Source: Eledone cirrhosa | Lineage: Eukaryota > Mollusca > Cephalopoda > Octopoda > Eledonidae | Direction of reading: 5' to 3' | DNA: 64,000 nt | Assembly (NCBI GenBank): GCA_964016885.1 | Contig: OZ024742.1 | Span: 115,788,939 to 115,852,938 of the forward strand | In this document: positions 47,227 to 59,330 of the stretch, piece after piece | Numbering within the stretch: position 1 is the stretch's first letter | Layout: every line of letters begins with the position of its first letter | Program-made: the position numbers and the translations under genes | The notes under the pieces: model-generated | What the model was told of the DNA's origin: nothing | The model's database searches: none | Seen by the model: only the letters and a program-made list of their open reading frames with translations

Positions 47227-49398
47227 CTATACTATCTCTTTCGCCATGGCCACCAGACAGATAAAAATTGCCTGCCCTTCCCGGCTAAAGGAAGAGGGCG
47301 GGGCAATCCTCACGATGGACTCAGATGATAGCCGGATCCGTCCTACACGCGGCAGCAGGTGTTCGACATAAACCCACAAGTCAGCAATTTTCGGACACTG
47401 GACGAGTGCGTGCAGGACGGTTTCGTCGCCCTCCGCGCATCTCGGACATGCCCGGCTGACGGCACCTCCATGCCTGTACAGTTTATCCCGAACTGGCAAG
47501 GCTCCTCGGTAGCACTCACCACAGAGCAGATGTCGCTGTGCATGGCAGCGATCCAGCCTCTGAAGACGGGCCCAAAGCATGCCGCCCTCAGGACTGCCGC
47601 TAGGTAACGATGTTCGACCCTATCGAAAGCTTTCGACTGATCTAAATTGATCAAGGACCCACCCGTGCCAGGTTCCCTAGCTAACCTCTCTACGATGTAT
47701 CGCATGTGGTGGAGGTTGTCGTGGCTGGATCTGTCGGGAATGGCACATGTCTGCGCCTCTCCCACCAGACCATCAACGACAAGCGCCAACCTCTTTGCTA
47801 GCACCTTGGCCAAAATCTTGAACTCTGTGTTTAGCAGAGTTATGGGCCTGAAATTATCAATGTTATCCCCCTTGTTCGGATCCTTTCTCAGCAGTACCAC
47901 CGCTCCTCGGCTCACAGAACTGGGAATTCTCCCGTTCTGTTGCCAGTTGCAGTACACGTCCGCCAAGAGGCCTCCGAAAAAGTCTGGCATCTGTACGTAA
48001 AGTTCAGAGGGCAGACCATCCAAACCAGACGATTTACCCCTTGTGAAGCCAGTCATTGCCTCCCTTACTTCAGCGGCTGTTATCGGCTTTTCGCAACATT
48101 CCGCATCAGTGGCCGAGAGCCGCGGCAGTCCGTCGAGGTAGACACTAAAGTCCATCCCTCTACCCGGCCCACCGCTGCCCCCGAACAGCTGAGTGAAGTG
48201 TCGCTGAAAAGCTTCACACATTTTCCCGGGATCGAGTAGCCTGCGCCCGTCGTCGTACGCCAAAGACCGGATCGCGGCTTTGTTGCCACGACGCGCCTCC
48301 GCCACTCGGGCCCATTGAACGGCTTTCGTCCCCTCGTGTCTGAGAGCACGCACCCTAGCTCTGACAACGCAGCCTTCGTGCTTTACATTGAAGAATTGGT
48401 CAAGGGCCAATTTCGCCGCAAGCACGTGGGTCGCAATGCCTTTGCTAAGCGCCTCGTCTAATTTTCTAACTAGTTCTCCCTCTGGTCTATTTTTCTCTAT
48501 TGCTAAAGCCTTACTAAACCTAATGGAGTCTATTCTAATCGCTCTTTTCAGAGAAAACCACCACTTGTTGTTGACGATGGCCCCCGTCAACGCCCGCTTA
48601 ACTAGTTCGCTAATCCGGTCTCTGTAGGCCTTGCGCGCTGGTAAGGACGCGTTTAGCTTCCAGTAGCCGGGTCCTCGTCTATGAAGCCTATCTAAATCAA
48701 GCACACAGATCACGAATCTGTGGTCCGTGTAGCTGACTATCTTGAATTGTGGACAGCCTATGGTAGACCTATCTATTTCCCTACAAATTACTCTATCTAG
48801 ATATGATCTGGATGACCCAATACGATTTGTCCAAGTCCACATTGGCACATTCGGGAAATCCAATCGGTACCTGTCAGACACTTCAAAACGCCTGAGCAGG
48901 TTGGTGAGGCTCTTGCACCCTCTACCCCTAACCGTTAATCCCACACAGTCCCAGCGTGCATCTAAGATCCCGTTCCAGTCGCCCACTAACACTAAAGAGC
49001 GGGACGTTCCAATAATGTTCTCCAGAAACGGAAGAAATCACCCCGTCCTGCTCCTGTGGGGGTATAGACGGCCAGTAACCTGAAAGCTTTCCCGTCTCCG
49101 CTGTTCACGTCCAGCATAACCAACTTACCTGCTGGGTCCAGGAAGATGGCCCGTATGGCAAGTCCAAACCTCTCCGAAAAAGCACAGCAACTCCACCCCC
49201 CGATCCCGGACGGCTGGGAGATGCGTACACATCGTAACCGCCGAAGATCGGTCCGAAGGCCCGTGCTTCGGAGATTCTGGTCTCGCTAATGGCCACTACA
49301 TCTATGTTTAGTGACCTGAGGTCGTTGAGCAGGTGGCCTTGCTTCCATGACGACCCTAAACCACGCGCATTTATGCTGCCTATTCTGAGTGAGGGCAT
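47227..49398 (-). pseudogene. LINE ORF2, copy 4, long open frame lacking the RT active site
   Basis: The endonuclease N-terminus (49398-49105) reads MPSLRIGSINARGLGSSWKQ, SETRISEARAFGPIFGG. A frameshift near 49165 and a deletion near 49030 follow. A 549-codon frame (48992-47343) then covers the endonuclease C-terminus (VGDWNGILDARWD, SYTDHRFVICV), linker, RT fingers (SSGLDGLPSELYVQM) and first palm motifs (NFRPITLLNTEFKILAKVLAKRL, LINLDQSKAFDRVEH). At about 47516 roughly 1.05 kb is missing relative to copy 1, removing VRQGCPL, YADD and the thumb. The short shared sequence CACT at the junction suggests microhomology. The last ~55 codons of the open frame are out of frame with the true C-terminus, which continues in 47580-47227 (CPRCAEGDETVLHALVQC). 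Confidence 0.87.
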
Positions 49399-49437
49399 GT
49401 TGAAAAGGAGTGGAAAAGATGGGAAAGACCACTTACC

Positions 49438-51422
49438 TTACTTCTCGTAGAGGAAGGACGGTTTTTCCATCCTTTTCACTGCTTGTGGCCTCCGCAGGAA
49501 AGATGTCCTTATAAATCCTCCTGGAGAGTTCTTTGCGGAAGTCTCTGATGTCTTTGGGAAATTTTGTTTTAGTGTCATGTACGTTTTCTGTGTGATGCGA
49601 GTGATTTGTATGTGTGGAGGTGGTGTGGATTTGGGGTTATTGTGTAGTCTTTTCCTGTGATGCTGGTGTTGTGTTAGATGTAGTGTAATAATTGCTTGTT
49701 GTTCAAATTTAATGCTGTGTAGTGTGTATCGTTTTGGTTGTTTTGTTTTGTTTGCGTTTGTTGTGGGTTTGTTTCTGTTTCGCATTTTGGTGACTTTTGT
49801 GGTGTAGGTGATTGTGGTGTTGGGGTTAATGATGGTGATGGTGTTGGTGTTTGGGGTGATGGAGTTGGTGATGCTGGTGTGGATGGTGGCATATCTGTCC
49901 TAACTTTTTTGTTTGTTAATTTATTTTTTTCCCTCTGTATTTTGTTTTTGGAGGGGGAAGGAAGAGATTTTTTTCTTTTTTGATTTCTTTTTTTTTTACC
50001 TGATACTGTTTCCCACTCCTCGTCGTCACAATCTGTCTCCAGTTGTGATAGGCCGGGGAGTGGAAAATCCTCCACAGGCGTTAGTTTTGGTTGTGGCGTG
50101 GTGGATGGTGTAGGCGCTGGTGCTAGTTCTGAAGCGTTGGGTGGTGGTGGTGTTGGTTTTGCTACTGTTGCTGGGGTTGTTGCTGTTATAGTTGTATCTG
50201 TTGTTGCTGCTACAGTTGTTGCTGCCATCTCTGCTACTGGTGGTGTTGATGGTTGAGCCACTGGGTTGGGTAGGAGAAGTGGCCTCAACCTTTTAGCATG
50301 AGGGCAGAAAGCCCTTAGGTGGGTTCATTCACCACAAACGACACACCTAGGCCTTCTGCCCTCGACAATTACGGTGAGCTGGCTGCCGTCAGTGAGGTCT
50401 ATTACCTCTGGGATCTCATCAATGCTTTTTTGGTCCGCTTGGATCAGGAGCTCCATCCCAGATCCGGACCAGTTCTCCTGCTTTTCTTTTGCTATTGCTA
50501 TTATCTTTGTGTTGGCTTCGATGCCGGCGAGGACGGCCGCTATTAGCCAGGGCATTTCGATGGCCGGTGGAACGTGGGTCACCCTGATATTTACGAGTCT
50601 CTGGCCACAATAGCTTGGGACGAGTGTGAAGTCGTCACTTCTTAATGGGGCCATGGAGTGTTCTCTAGCCTCCCCTGGTGTTTCAATGAACATGTCCACG
50701 GTTCCATACTTCTGCCCACATCTGATGTGGGTTTTTCTTGCCCACACATGTCCTAAAGCTTTTTGGATTTGGGACTCCGATGCCCGTTCCACTTGGCGCG
50801 ATTTTACATTTAATGTTCGATACGAGACGGTGCATAAGCGCCGATGCTCCATTTTATTAGGTGGGGGGATGAGGCTGACCCTGTACCCATCTTTCTTTAC
50901 CATTTTGGGGGCATTTTTTAATTCCTCCTGAGTTACCGTAAATGCTTGGCACTGTTTTGCTACTCTGGCAAAACTCAGGGTGTTTTTTTAATCTCATTGT
51001 TGTTGTTGTTGCTATCGTTATTTTTGTTATTATTAATTTTAGTTTCAGTTGTGGTGGTGGTGCCGTCAGTGGAGTTCGGTTTGGAAGAGTCCATTTTGGT
51101 TGAAAATATTTAGACATCACGAGTTGATTTATTTTTTCCTTTTGTTTCTGTTGTCGTGGTCGTGGTGGCGGTGGTGGTTGTCGCGGTGGTGGTGGTGGTG
51201 GTGGAGACTTTAACACCTGCAGTCATTGGTAATGGCGGGAAATGAATGTCTGCCTGAGAAATTTAAAATATTGCTAGTTCTTAAATTGTTTGTGTTGGCA
51301 AACGTAGTATCATTTACAATGGTGGTGTCGGTGTGAGGTGTTAATTCGTGAGGAAGGCTTTCAGCTGCTTGGTGCAGAGGTGAATTAGTCATTTTTTTAA
51401 AAATAAATTTTTTGGTAATCAT
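49438..51422 (-). pseudogene. LINE ORF1 (gag-like, CCHC), copy 4, broken
   Basis: N-terminus 51422-51210 (MTNSPLHQAAESLPHELTP), a Pro/Arg/Gln low-complexity stretch (51216-50857), and a conserved core of 192 codons (50903-50325). The core reads EHRRLCTVSYRTLNVKS, PPAIEMPWLIAAVLAGIEAN, SGSGMELLIQADQKS and the start of the knuckle CVVCGE. A frameshift falls in the knuckle near 50325. The C-terminal half (50288-49674, 204 codons) is rich in Thr, Pro, Ala and Lys. A final segment at 49785-49438 is in another frame. This is the best-preserved ORF1 of subfamily 1. Confidence 0.8.
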
Positions 51423-51601
51423 AAAATTTTAAATTTTGGGCACAAGGCCCCAATGTTTTGGGGTGTCCTTTTCGGAAAACAATGTATGTGCGCTTATATA
51501 CAGTTAACAATAAAAACGTTCCATAAATGGCAATTTTTAACAGACGGAAATAACAAACCTTTGCGGAGCTCACAATGATACAATTTACTACGTAAGTCGC
51601 C

Positions 51602-51643
<42 letters not shown>
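51602..51643. repeat. (AAT)n tract
   Basis: About 14 AAT units between the 5' end of T copy 4 and the 3' end of the next T copy, both minus strand. Confidence 0.96.
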
Positions 51644-51644
<1 letters not shown>

Positions 51645-53104
51645 CTTTCTTTATTAACCACAAGGGTCTACATAAAGTAGATATTAGGACAGTACAGGAC
51701 AATACAGGGCGGTACAAATGGGCATGTCTGCGTGTAAAAAACAAGAAGCAGAGGATGTAATAATAGAATAATGAAAATATTCCACAATAGGGGGAGACTT
51801 CCGAGGGACATTCGTGGAGAAAGCCCAATAAAAAGCCACAGTGACCCTGACCACCAGGGCAAGTGTCCTCTCCCAGTTTTCCACCTTTAATTTACAGACA
51901 CATACTCAGAGCCATTCTTCACTCGGGCCATTCTTGCCTCTCTCACCCATCTTTCAATAAAATGCTGGGAAGAGAGCACTTCCCTTTCTACCCTGATTTT
52001 CCTTTTCAAATGAAATTTGAAAAAGGTAACCAGGGCATCACTGAAGAGGTAAATGCTCGTCTTCAGAGCTTTCAAACGTGTCCACCATACTATCTCTTTC
52101 GCCATGGCCACCAGACAGATAAAAACTGCCCGCCCTTCCCGGCTAAAGGAAGAGGTCGGGGCAATGCTCACGATGGACTCAGCAGATAGCTGGATCCGTC
52201 CTGCACGCGACAGCAGGTGTTCGACATAACCCACAAGTCAGCAATGCTCGGGCACTGGACAAGAGCGTGCAGGACGGTTTCGTCTCCCTACGCGCATCTC
52301 GGACATGCCCGACTGACGGCACCTCCATGCCTGTAGAGTTTATCCCGAACTGGCAAAGCTCCTCGGTAACACTACCAAGCCAGGGATTTCTGGAAGTTGT
52401 CCATAGGCCCCAGCCCGAAAGTTCTTCCGAACAGATTGGCTAGTTGATTTTCGTCGACGCCTAGAGTTTCCCCAAGTACATCGTCGCTCTTCCCCTCCAC
52501 TAATCCTCTATAGAACGCCAAGGTGGAGTTTCCACCGATCACATTGCCCGATTGGTCGAGGGCTGTGAGCGCCTGAAGACATTCCAGTCTCCAAGCGCTC
52601 TTGCTCGGTCTTCGCTTGACTCAGCACTCCATCTCCGTCAAGGAGACGAGCTGGGGAAAGACGCGTCTAGCAAACGGAGACCACACCTGATCACCGTCGA
52701 GGAAGAGGTGGAGATGTCGTAGCCTTAGCACGTGTCTGCGAATTACCAGCCACGGCATTCCCAGCCCTCCACGTAGCGGGTGTTGACAGCAGATGGACCG
52801 CCTGACCATCGGAGCGCGTCCCTTCCACAAAAAGCGAAAAAGCAAACGCCCCAGCGCAGTTAGGCGGAGCTTAGGACAAGGTACGACGGTCAGGCGGTAG
52901 TAGATGGCGGACGCGATATACACGTTAGCCACCTCCGCTCGACCTTTCAGGGATGGCTTCCTCTCGGCCCATTTCTGGGTGAGAGAAGCCACCCTGCTCG
53001 TCACCTCATCCCAGTTTTTGTCCATCTGGAGATCCGGACCGAACCAGACCGCGAGCAATTTAACTGGTCCGTCCAGCGACCGACGACGCTGTTGGACGGT
53101 GATA
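51644..53104 (-). mobile_element. Family T LINE, 5'-truncated copy
   Basis: Minus strand, 1.46 kb: the 3' tail, 3' UTR and ORF2 C-terminal third. It holds the ORF2 thumb in one frame (53058-52621: FGPDLQMDKNWDEVTSRVAS, RGGLGMPWLVIRRHVLRLRHL) and the C-terminal region (52500-51887, WVYVEHLLSRAGRI in related frames). It ends at about 53104 in WTDGPVKL..., just after the YADD region, directly against an AAT tract. Frameshifts are present. Confidence 0.85.
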
Positions 53105-53149
53105 TAATAATAATAATAATAACAATAATAATAATAATAATAATAATAA
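53105..53149. repeat. (AAT)n tract
   Basis: About 14 units with one CAA interruption, between the 5' truncation point of a T copy and the 5' truncation point of an R copy, so the two elements stand head to head. Confidence 0.95.
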
Positions 53150-53866
53150 GGGGCAGGCCCTCAAAACGAAGTGATTGAAACACCATATTTACAAGGAGGA
53201 GTCTTGCCCACTGTGGAGGATCTGTGGAGAGAGAGAGGAGACTGTGGCTCACATTGTATCCGAGTCTAAACACCTAGCCCAGACCCACTATAAGGGCTGG
53301 AGACATGATGTGATTGGCAGGGTGATCCACTGGCACCTGTGCAAAGTAAACAATTTACCACATTCTTAGAAATGGTATGAGCATAAGCCAGAGGCGGTGA
53401 TAGAGAACGATCAGGTGAAGGTGCTGTGGGATTTTAGGATACAGACGGACAAGAAACTGGAACACGATAGACCTGACCTGGTGGTTGTGGACAAAGAAAA
53501 TATATCGTGCCTGATTGTGGATGTGGCCTGCCCATTCGACACGAGAGTGCAGGAGAAGGAGAGGGAGAAAATTAACCGATACCAGGACTTAAAGTGGGAG
53601 GTAAAAAGGATTTGGAACTGCCATGAAGTCAAAGTGATCCCGATTGTCATAGGCGCACTAGGGACTATCTCCAAATGTTTCCAGTGATGGTTAAAGAAAA
53701 TCGGCCCCTTCACGCTTTTTGGAACGCTTCAAAAGGCTTGCTTGCTGGGACCAGCAAGACCCTCCGATAGGTCCTGAATATCTGAGGCTGCAGGTAGTGG
53801 CTTGATATTCATTCCAACAAAGAATCCAGTTGACTAACATCAATGACTGAGACTCAAGGAGTAATA
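53150..53866 (+). pseudogene. Family R 3' fragment with endonuclease domain
   Basis: Plus strand, 5'-truncated at GQALKTK. The Cys/His motif is damaged: WRICGEREETVAHIVSES has lost its first and last Cys. Stops lie at 53171 and 53367. An open frame (53397-53687) keeps RPDLVVVDKENISCLIVDV, the endonuclease signature, and ends at a stop within SKCFQ. The usual 3' UTR follows, and AAT lies at 53867-53883. Confidence 0.85.
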
Positions 53867-53883
53867 ACAATAATAATAATAAT

Positions 53884-54545
53884 GTCGTCTTTATTAACCA
53901 CAAAGGATTTACAAAAAATACATTAAGGCTAGCATACGACGTGACAATGTATGTTTCTGCGTGCTAAAAATGACTATAAAACGAAAACAAAGATGTAACG
54001 AAGAATAGAAACAATAGAAAATTCCGCAATAGCTGAGCGACTTCCGCGGGTACTCGAGGAAAAAGCCCACAAAATCCACAATCAAATGACCACTATGGCA
54101 AATGCCTTCTCACGGGCGTTCTCCGTCAATCAGCAGGTACACGGCCCATTCACTCGCCTATTTCACCCATCTTTCAACAAATTGCATTAAAGGCCACACT
54201 TATTTATCCACCCTTATTTACATCTTCAAGCGAAACCTGAAGAATTTAATCAGGAGGTCGTCGAAGAAGTAAGTGTCAGTTTTCAGCTCATTCAGACCTC
54301 TCCACCATACGGCATTCTTTCACCATGAGTACCAGACAGACAAACACAGCCTGCCCTTCTTAGCTAGGTAAGGGCGTTCTGGCGAATGTTGACGATGTCC
54401 CTCAGTTGACAGTCGGATCCGTCCTTATACCTGACAGTAGGTGATCGAGATAAACCCACACGCCAGTTATATTCGGAAACTGGATGAGTGCCTGCGCGAC
54501 GGTTTCGTCACCGTGTGCATATCTCGGACATACCTGTACTGAGAA
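53884..54545 (-). mobile_element. Family T LINE 3' fragment, diverged, 5'-truncated
   Basis: The plus strand starts GTCGTCTTTATTAACCACAAAGG, a diverged T tail, and runs through the 3' UTR. It ends in the C-terminal Cys/His region (minus frame 54716-54402: CPRYAHGDETVAQALIQF, where two motif Cys are changed). It ends near 54545, after which the sequence is unrelated. It is older than the neighbouring copies by its divergence. Confidence 0.78.
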
Positions 54546-54741
54546 TGACAAAGTAACCATACTCTGAGAGACGACAATACATGCATTCACGGATATCAAA
54601 GCAAATTGACCAAGTATTAGAGTAAAAAACCACCAAGAAATGCAATATGCGTTAAATTTGTTTAATTGTATGTATGAAAATATACATATGTTATTCAGTC
54701 TCTGCAAGTTACTCAATTTACGATATGTAATATAAGAATTC

Positions 54742-54905
54742 GGTGGCGTTGGATTGGCAGTATGTTCAGTGTGGCGGACATACTCTTTTATGCTATTGTA
54801 TTGCGAGTTGTATAAATTCTGCGTTCAAATTTTACCGAGGCTAACTTTTCCTGTCATCCTTTTGAGGTCGATAAACCAAAGTATTAGTTACTTACTATCA
54901 GTCCA
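54742..54905 (+). repeat. tRNA-derived SINE fragment, plus strand
   Basis: Degraded head GGATTGGCAGTATGTTCAG, B-box-like TGCGTTCAAATTTTACC near 54820-54836, then CGAGGCTAACTTTTCCTG, TCATCCTTTTGAGGTCGA and TAAACCAAAGTATTAGTTA. The order matches the other SINEs in the window read in reverse complement. Confidence 0.7.
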
Positions 54906-55394
54906 TCAAAAATGTTCTGGTTTTGTGCATATGTTAGAAACGAATAAGATATATCTAACTTATTATTATACCTTGTTTCTCTCTTTCTCTCGTAACACAT
55001 ATTCAATGTTCCCATTATATTTTACAGATGGCCCTTGCCCCCATGGTTTTAAATAAGGCATCATATGAAAGAAAAATTATTTTGAGTGAAACATTTATTT
55101 AGAGAAAAACATGTAATACAATTTTATTGAGTATTGTATTAAAATAAACTTAACTTTCAGAATCCTAGTTTGTTTTTTTAGAACTCGGGCATTCACGAGA
55201 ATCAACGTTAGGAAACAATGATGTAGTGAATTAATAACTTCCAATGTTAAAATGTATAAATTATAACCGAATTATAATTAGTTCATCCCTTTTTCTATAT
55301 TTATTTCTAAACTTTACATCTAGTTTGTGTATTATAACGTACTTTGGTTACTGATTCCTGTATGTCTAATTATGTTGCGGCTCTGAATACGTTG
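54906..55394. other. AT-rich region, no gene recognised
   Basis: No element or conserved frame seen on either strand. Confidence 0.6.
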
Positions 55395-55560
55395 CTTCTC
55401 TAGCACATTGCTTGAAATTACATAGAGTTGTGGCCCTTTACGTTCCCAATTCAAATCCCACCGAATTCAACTTTTCCTTTCATCCTTAGGCAGTTGATAA
55501 AATAAAGCACAAGTAATGCACTGCGGTAACTGCTGGCCTTCTGCCAAATGTAGAATTAAT
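55395..55560 (+). repeat. tRNA-derived SINE fragment, plus strand
   Basis: Landmarks in order: CACATTGCTTGAAATTACAT, GGCCCTTTACGTTCC, CAATTCAAATCCCACCG (B-box region), TTTCCTTTCATCCTTAGGC, AAAGCACAAGTAATGCACTG and GCTGGCCTTCTGCC. Old copy. Confidence 0.72.
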
Positions 55561-55974
55561 TATTAACTTTTCTTATATCACGTCGATTTGACGTATTTTA
55601 CAGTAGGAAAGTTTTTTTTCAACTAAATCGTTCTATTCCTGTCTTAAGGTATGGCTTCGTTGCTCAGTATATATATTTTCATATAGGATATGTTTAAGTA
55701 CCCATTCTATTTGTTAAGAAATATGCTCTTTTTTCGTTGTAATATTGTATCTAGTAAGCATTTATTCTTTTAAATAACACTGACTTTAAGGATTTGTGTA
55801 TAGAATGATTACAGCAAACAAGGCTTCCTTTGTTACGTTACTATACAATATTTGGAGATTAACTTTTGTATGACAACCGATCAGCGGTTTTTCAGTGAAT
55901 GGTTGCATATATTTTCAAGGACGATTGAGAAACTTGTAGGTGGAATATATTCCTTTATGGAATATATATATATG
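55561..55974. other. AT-rich region, no gene recognised
   Basis: Only short frames; nothing supported. Confidence 0.6.
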
Positions 55975-56015
55975 GTGCGTTATGGTCCACCTGGTTCCTT
56001 ACCACATTTCCTTCG

Positions 56016-56069
<54 letters not shown>
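55975..56069. repeat. Short dispersed cassette joined to (TA)n
   Basis: GTGCGTTATGGTCCACCTGG through CCTTCGTTA (55975-56018) is followed by a TA run to about 56069. The same cassette recurs inverted at 62071-62112, again joined to TA. Confidence 0.8.
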
Positions 56070-56071
<2 letters not shown>

Positions 56072-56137
56072 GAATAAATGAACAGAGAACAAAAAACAGA
56101 GAGGCTGTATAAGTGATATGGTTTTTAGTTTCACGCT

Positions 56138-56169
<32 letters not shown>

Positions 56170-57490
56170 TATATACGTTTGCTATACTGAGTGCAACATC
56201 TTGCTGATGATAGTGACTTCTTGTAGTAGTGCGTTTTGTTTACTATTATATTTTGCTATTAACTTCTACGTTTTAATTTCTATTCGTGGAGTGAAAGGCG
56301 TGTCCATACGCAATTTCGGGGGCACCGTAACTGGAGTAAATTAGGGAGAGATACGTACACTACAAGCTTAAACAATATGTTTGTAACGGAGTGGATTCCG
56401 CTAAAAGCAACCAATGAAGAAGTGGTGGAATTATAGCAGCTAGCGGATTAAATCTACTCACCAGGTACACCAGAAACGCATTTGAAATCAGAAGATAACA
56501 GCATCTAGACCGAATTTCATTAAGCAACTGCACTAACTCTGTGTACCGTTTTGCAAATTATTCTCTGAATGTTAATTTAAATTGAATTTAAACGCATTCA
56601 ATGTTTTCGTTATCAAAATCTTCTGTCCAGATAGTCTATGTCGAAGAAGAGGCTCTATTTGCCATTGAATAATCTAAAACGGATATATTTACGAAATTCA
56701 TTCTTCGATTGCAAATAATACTTCAATTTGTCTGAATATCACTTTGGAATAAGTGAAGACGTTTAAGTTTTCAATTGAAAATAACGCTGCTTAGTTTATC
56801 AAATCACGGATCAGTAAACTTGCTAAGTGTGCATAACATTCTTGATAAACGGATGGCAGGCATTCACGTTTATTTTTCATCTATTACAATTTTGGACAAA
56901 CCTATTTTTTCTCAACAAAAGGCAGTGAATAATGTATTTTCCTCAGAATATTATTTGTTAAATTTGGCATAAGTGATCTTGTGAGAATTTCCCATGAATA
57001 GTATCTGATAGCAGAAAAAGGGGTGATGTGATACTGTGAAAAGATTTTCAAAAGAATAAATAAGGAATAAATGCATCAATTCTCTCCCAGCTCTCAAGAA
57101 TATATAAACGGGAAGTTGAATAAGTCACGTGGATTTTGTATTGCCAATCATCTTTGCTGGCAAATAGCCAGCCACAACGATTGATTAATTCTGTGATCTT
57201 ATGTGCTGTCTTTCAAATAGTTCATCTCATAAAAGCTGATAAAATAATGTTGTCACGATGCAGCGCTTATAGCACGCTTCAGTAGATATTTGGTGGCCAT
57301 TTGGATCACATTCAGAAATAGCTGCCGAATTTTATATTCGATTCGAAGTTCAAAGCTAACGAGACAACTATTTCAAAATTGTCTCCATAAATATACACAT
57401 CTACATATGGCTACATAAATGATATAATGTGATATCTAGTGATATTTTCCATGGTACTATTCGTCTAGCACATAACAATATTTCCTTAAC
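56070..57490. other. AT-rich region, no gene recognised
   Basis: A short TA run lies at about 56138-56174. The rest has no element similarity that I could see and no conserved frame. Confidence 0.6.
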
Positions 57491-57600
57491 TGTTAATATA
57501 TATATATGTGTGTGTGTATGTGTGTGTGTGTGTCTGTGTGTATGCATGGGTGTGTGTGTGAGCGTGCGTGCTTGTGTCAACTCATATATATATATATATT
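57491..57600. repeat. (TA)n(TG)n microsatellite
   Basis: TA, then TG with interruptions, then TA. Confidence 0.9.
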
Positions 57601-58065
57601 TCAAAGCTCAAGACAAATACAGATATTTGGTATGTGCTAGGGGAGGAGTAAATAAGGAATTCCATGTCTCGGATATAAGCCCTTCTTCAGGAAACAGCAA
57701 TTTATTTTGAGGATTTTGTTTGAATTAAGAGCAAAGGAAAATCTCACAGTTGAGGTGTTTCATGAAGAGAAGGATCGAACGTGTGAGGAAAAGCTCACAA
57801 GTGGAATAAAGAAGAAGAAAGATTTGGAGGTGGTGTCTGTCGATGGGGCGTATCTTGGAGTGGGTCGAGTGGAGGATGGGATACATGAGATAACGAAAAG
57901 ATCGAATGAGGATGGGCTATCCTCGCATGTTGAGATGGAGGTGAAGGCAGTGGTTGAGGAAAGTGATAAGATGTAGTGCAGGGATTTTCCGAGCAGGAGA
58001 TATGGAAATTGCATAGCGGGTTGGATGCAGAAAGGTGGGGATGTGATGAAGTGTTTGAAGCGCGA
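57601..58065. repeat. Unidentified GC-richer insert, possible Penelope-like end
   Basis: Between two TA runs. On the minus strand near 57692-57656, CCTGAAGAAGGGCTTATATC then CGAGACATGGAATTCC resembles the CTGATGA...stem...GAAAC layout of hammerhead ribozymes found in Penelope-like elements, with two core changes. The adjoining block (57707-57976) has an 89-codon frame on the plus strand with no known domain. Neither identity is firm. Confidence 0.3.
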
Positions 58066-58790
58066 GTATATATATATATATATATGTCTCTATGTATATA
58101 GAAGATATATTTGCTTTTGGTCCATCGACGGTTTCAACCACGACCATTCCAGTTCATTCTCTCCAAAGAACGCCTGGCTCGCCATTCCAGAGAGTTTAGT
58201 GCATTAATGTAGCTCTCAGTCTGTGATAATACTGGTATAATATTAGTCAAATAGCATGTTAAACCTGTCCTAGGTTGTGTGAGAGGAACATATAAAGATA
58301 ATAATTATGTAGAAACAGATATATGAAGTTAATAAATAATTTGTTGAGAGAGGTTCTAGAGGGAATGTAAATTATTACGGAGGTGGAATTTGTTAGGTCA
58401 ACCATGTAGGGTGTAGATCTGGGGATTAGTATTTCAAGGAAATGTGTAAATATTGAAGTTGGGATATTTAGATTATCTAAAATATTAGCTCTGTATATAT
58501 ACAGAGATTTTTGTTGTTGATATTTTGGTAATACTCACATTCACGCACATACACAAAAAGAAAAACATACACATTTATATGTATGTGTGTGCATGTGTGC
58601 CTGTGTGTATATCTAGTTATATATAGACATATGTGTGTGTTTAGTGTATATATGTGTGTGCCTGCATACTTTATGAACAGCAGTAAGAACAATATGCACT
58701 TTTGCTAATTACTAAGTCTTTGTCACCTTCATGCTACTGAATGTTTCTACCCTATTTTGTAGCAGCTGTTAACCTATGTACTTTATAAGT
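58066..58790. other. AT-rich region, no gene recognised
   Basis: A TA run at 58068-58085, TG-rich stretches near 58580-58660. No conserved frame. Confidence 0.55.
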
Positions 58791-59330
58791 TCCGGCCGAA
58801 TTCCACGCCATGCTACTCTCAAATAGGTCATTAAGCATGAATTGACGCTGCAGACCCCGCCCCCAGTTCGAGCTGGTGGGGCTGGACCGAGAGTAAGGTA
58901 AGAGAACAGAGGGTAGTAAAACCCACATCTGGGATTCCACATACAGTGACACATTCTCCTGCAGCAACCTGGTGCAGTCCACGACTAACACAGTCTCTGC
59001 TGCACTTCCGGGCGAGGAGGGTAAATCTCCAAATATCGGCCGTTCTCAGACATGTTTGCGGTCGAGCACGTGGAAGTGGAGACATCTGGTGGCCTTGGCC
59101 CTAGTGCCACCTCCCTGCTCACCAACATCAGCACAGAGTCGTCTTCCTACACGTGTGAGCCTTGCGAGCTGGAATGGCTCTTCCAGCGCTTCTCGCTCAC
59201 CTTCCTCCGGGGAAACGCCTTCTCTATTCTGACCTCGGTGTGGCCAGTCCGTGGCCCCACATTTTCTCACAATACTGAGAAATGGGGAAAGCAAGAGCAA
59301 TGGAGACAGTAACAATGGGAGTTTGGTTCT
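58791..59330. other. GC-richer block, unidentified, probable transposon piece
   Basis: Base composition stands out from the AT-rich surroundings and resembles the LINE blocks. Plus-strand frame 59052-59312 ends with CELEWLFQRFSLTFLRGNAF, which vaguely recalls C-terminal regions of some animal retroelements. Minus frames up to about 89 codons exist. I cannot assign it. Confidence 0.35.

Larger units (their letters stand above)
46832..51601 (-). mobile_element. Family T LINE, copy 4, both ends present, internal deletion
   Basis: Minus strand, 4.8 kb. It has the standard 3' tail (plus-strand TTTATTAACCACA) and the standard subfamily 1 5' end (TACGTAAGTCGCC), with AAT on both sides. It is about 1 kb shorter than copy 1 because of one deletion near 47516. 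Sense layout: 5' UTR (51423-51601), ORF1 (49438-51422), ORF2 (47227-49398), 3' UTR (46832-47226). Confidence 0.87.

Noticed and set aside
57707..57976. 89-codon charged plus-strand frame
   Set aside because: Not recognised. It lies inside a short probable repeat between TA tracts and is better treated as part of that repeat.
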